Source: an uncultured Ruminiclostridium sp. (GTDB taxonomy: Bacteria; Bacillota; Clostridia; Oscillospirales; Ruminococcaceae). Taken from it: a stretch of DNA of 6,109 nucleotides. This document shows positions 4,669-6,109 of the stretch, in pieces. The stretch covers positions 1 to 6,109 of the forward strand of contig CAJUFF010000157.1 of assembly GCA_910585505.1 (NCBI GenBank), given 5' to 3'. Both the position numbers and the translations under genes were made by a program. The notes under the pieces are model-generated. The model searched no databases. It was not told where the DNA came from and was given only the letters and a program-made list of their open reading frames with translations. The stretch's first letter is position 1. Each line of letters starts with the position of its first letter.

Positions 4669-4999
4669 CTGGATGTGCGGATTTTAGTGCGAAGATTGGG
4701 GAAGAGTGTCGATATTGGATTTAAAATTTAACATATTATCTGTATAGATTTAAAGTGCAAAATACAAATTCTATAACGATTAAAGGCTAATATAGTAGTT
4801 CTTTATTTTCTTTGCCAAGATTGCATATAACCCATATATTCAAGCCATTTGAAAGGATTAATAGGGTAAGCGTTTTAACGTCTTTAGTTGTATAACCACC
4901 CTTAGTGAAAATATATATCTTTTCCTTTGTGCAAAATTTCTGTTCTAAGTTTAATGCTATGAATCATAAAAAAGTAAGGCAAAAGTATATAAATGGCTT
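4669..4999. other. A+T-rich gene-free region
   Basis: About 330 bases with no supportable gene, no convincing GC-containing terminator and no recognised RNA gene. The minus strand has a 58-codon open stretch (4963-4787) without a start codon. The A+T content rises here relative to the left half of the window and stays high through the following gene, so a junction between DNA of different origin probably lies near 4670-4740. Confidence 0.45.
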
Positions 5000-6109
5000 T
5001 TATTTATATTTTTTTAAGTCAATTTTAATATTTTTAATTTTACCTGCCTTTCTAAGACGTTTACACCTATCCCACATACTATATAACGGTACTTCAGGTA
5101 ATATTTTTGACAAATCTTCCCATCTAGCGTATTCCATTTCATTCCGAGCTAAAATTGAATGCATAGTCGAAAAAGCAAATTCTACAAGTTCTGTAGGAAA
5201 ATCTTGCTTAGACATCAAAATAATTGGTAGTATAAATTGTGCGTATGACTTATTTATAGAATAAGCATTGACATTGCAAAATTTTCTATAAAATGTTTCC
5301 CATATATCGGTGGAAATAGCAAGAAGGTCTTGATTATACGGATCTAACACATTTATTATATGCTCAAATTCCAATTCTTTTACATCAAATTCATTTAACA
5401 ATTGAACACTATATAATGAATCAAATCTGCATATTTTGCACCATTTTGAAATGTTGGCGGCTTCTATTTCTTTAGATGTAGTCCATAAGAAAAACACTTT
5501 AATAGCTAAATTTTTAAAAGATTCATAAATACGAATTGATAAATCAAATTGACTAGTATTGTAGATCAATGTAATTATGTCCGCATAAAAACACTCGTTC
5601 TTGTCATCATCTGCAAGGTAATAATTTGAGAGAATTTTAATAACATCACATTGAGTTTCTACCGGAGACGTCCAAATTTTGCAGTTTAGGGCAAGTTTAT
5701 AATTTAAACTCAAAATTGCTTTCAAGGACATACTGTCACTCACATCAATGAAATAATTCACCAGCACGGCATCTGCTTTAGAAGCAAATAAATTAATTAA
5801 AATCTCTCCAAATTTATTAAGGGGAGCAGAAATAAGTTGCCTAAAGATTAAAAGAACAAGCGAATAGTCGTGTGAAAATATAATATTTGCAACAGAGTTT
5901 AAAATCTCAACATAAAAGTCCTCTTTAAGTTTAAATTTTTCGGTATCTAAGGTGCAGAATTCAATAAGCAGTTGCTCGTCAACGTAATCATTAGTAAGTT
6001 TATACTTGAAAACCTCACTTAGAACTTGTTCAACAGGATAATCTTTCCCGAAAATATGATGTTGTATAATAAAACTTGACACGATTTTCACAAAGAAGTA
6101 TAATGCAAG
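5000..6109 (-). CDS. C-terminal part of an unrecognised helical-repeat protein, 5' end beyond the window
   Basis: The frame is open to the right edge (369 codons plus stop). A GTG at 6091 could be read as a start but has no ribosome binding site, and the six codons before it are also open, so the visible part is most likely the C-terminal portion of a longer protein. I do not recognise the family. The sequence is leucine-, isoleucine- and phenylalanine-rich, almost wholly predicted-helical in character, with regularly spaced hydrophobic positions that suggest HEAT/TPR-like solenoid repeats. It has no signal peptide, transmembrane span, Walker motif or catalytic motif. It ends with a Trp-containing segment (YARWEDLSKILPEVP then LYSMWDRCKRLRK) and a lysine-rich tail. 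Such C-termini occur in large STAND/NACHT-type NTPases and other defence proteins, which is why a defence role is worth testing, but that is inference from shape and context only. The gene is much more A+T-rich than those to its left. Confidence 0.75.
   Translation of the reverse strand, partial: LALYFFVKIVSSFIIQHHIFGKDYPVEQVLSEVFKYKLTNDYVDEQLLIEFCTLDTEKFKLKEDFYVEILNSVANIIFSHDYSLVLLIFRQLISAPLNKFGEILINLFASKADAVLVNYFIDVSDSMSLKAILSLNYKLALNCKIWTSPVETQCDVIKILSNYYLADDDKNECFYADIITLIYNTSQFDLSIRIYESFKNLAIKVFFLWTTSKEIEAANISKWCKICRFDSLYSVQLLNEFDVKELEFEHIINVLDPYNQDLLAISTDIWETFYRKFCNVNAYSINKSYAQFILPIILMSKQDFPTELVEFAFSTMHSILARNEMEYARWEDLSKILPEVPLYSMWDRCKRLRKAGKIKNIKIDLKKYK

Noticed and set aside
4787..4963. 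A 58-codon open stretch on the minus strand containing KGGYTTKDVKTLTLL.
   Set aside because: It has no ATG, GTG or TTG start with a ribosome binding site and lies in A+T-rich sequence; no family recognised. It could be a decayed gene end but cannot be supported as a CDS.
4987..5015. Hairpin ATATAAAT/ATTTATAT followed by a T-run on the plus strand, over the stop codon of the last gene.
   Set aside because: The stem is made only of A-T pairs and points opposite to the gene; such stems are expected by chance in DNA this A+T-rich.

Overview
The window looks like a piece of mobile or accessory DNA from a low-to-moderate GC Firmicute, most likely a gut Clostridia (Ruminococcaceae/Lachnospiraceae-like). 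The reasons are strong AGGAGG-type ribosome binding sites, TTG/ATG starts, consensus sigma-A promoters, and a gene set typical of Tn4451/TndX-type integrative elements. The taxon is an inference; nothing in the window fixes it.

Left part (1-2425, minus strand) is the replication/excision end of such an element. Read in the direction of transcription it holds: a promoter and a leader with two overlapping micro-ORFs, alternative hairpins and an intrinsic terminator; a RepA-like RecA-fold ATPase with a TTG start; a cluster of GCCGTCACT repeats across the ATPase 3' end; a gene-free stretch with two hairpins (possible oriT-like region); a small TnpW-like protein; and a large serine recombinase (TnpX/TndX type) of which only the first ~60 residues remain. 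The recombinase is cut where a perfect 14-bp inverted repeat begins, so the element end is damaged and this copy cannot encode its own excision.

Middle part (2411-3725, plus strand) is an ATP-binding protein of the AAA_14-DUF4143 type. A consensus promoter sits almost on its start codon, divergent from the ATPase leader promoter. A 16/19-bp direct repeat marks the -35 regions of both divergent promoters.

Next, on the minus strand and convergent with it (3752-4668), is a consensus promoter followed by two in-frame ORFs that look like one gene. Its C-terminus has a sigma-70 region 4-like helix-turn-helix. It is broken by an in-frame TGA, or equally well by two compensating single-base indels.

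Right part (4669-6109) is visibly more A+T-rich: about 330 bp with no gene, then the C-terminal 369 codons of a helical-repeat-like protein that runs off the window edge. I do not recognise its family. Its size, context and composition would suit the sensor end of a large accessory or defence protein, but no catalytic domain is visible here.

Taken together: a decaying mobile-element maintenance module beside accessory cargo genes acquired separately.
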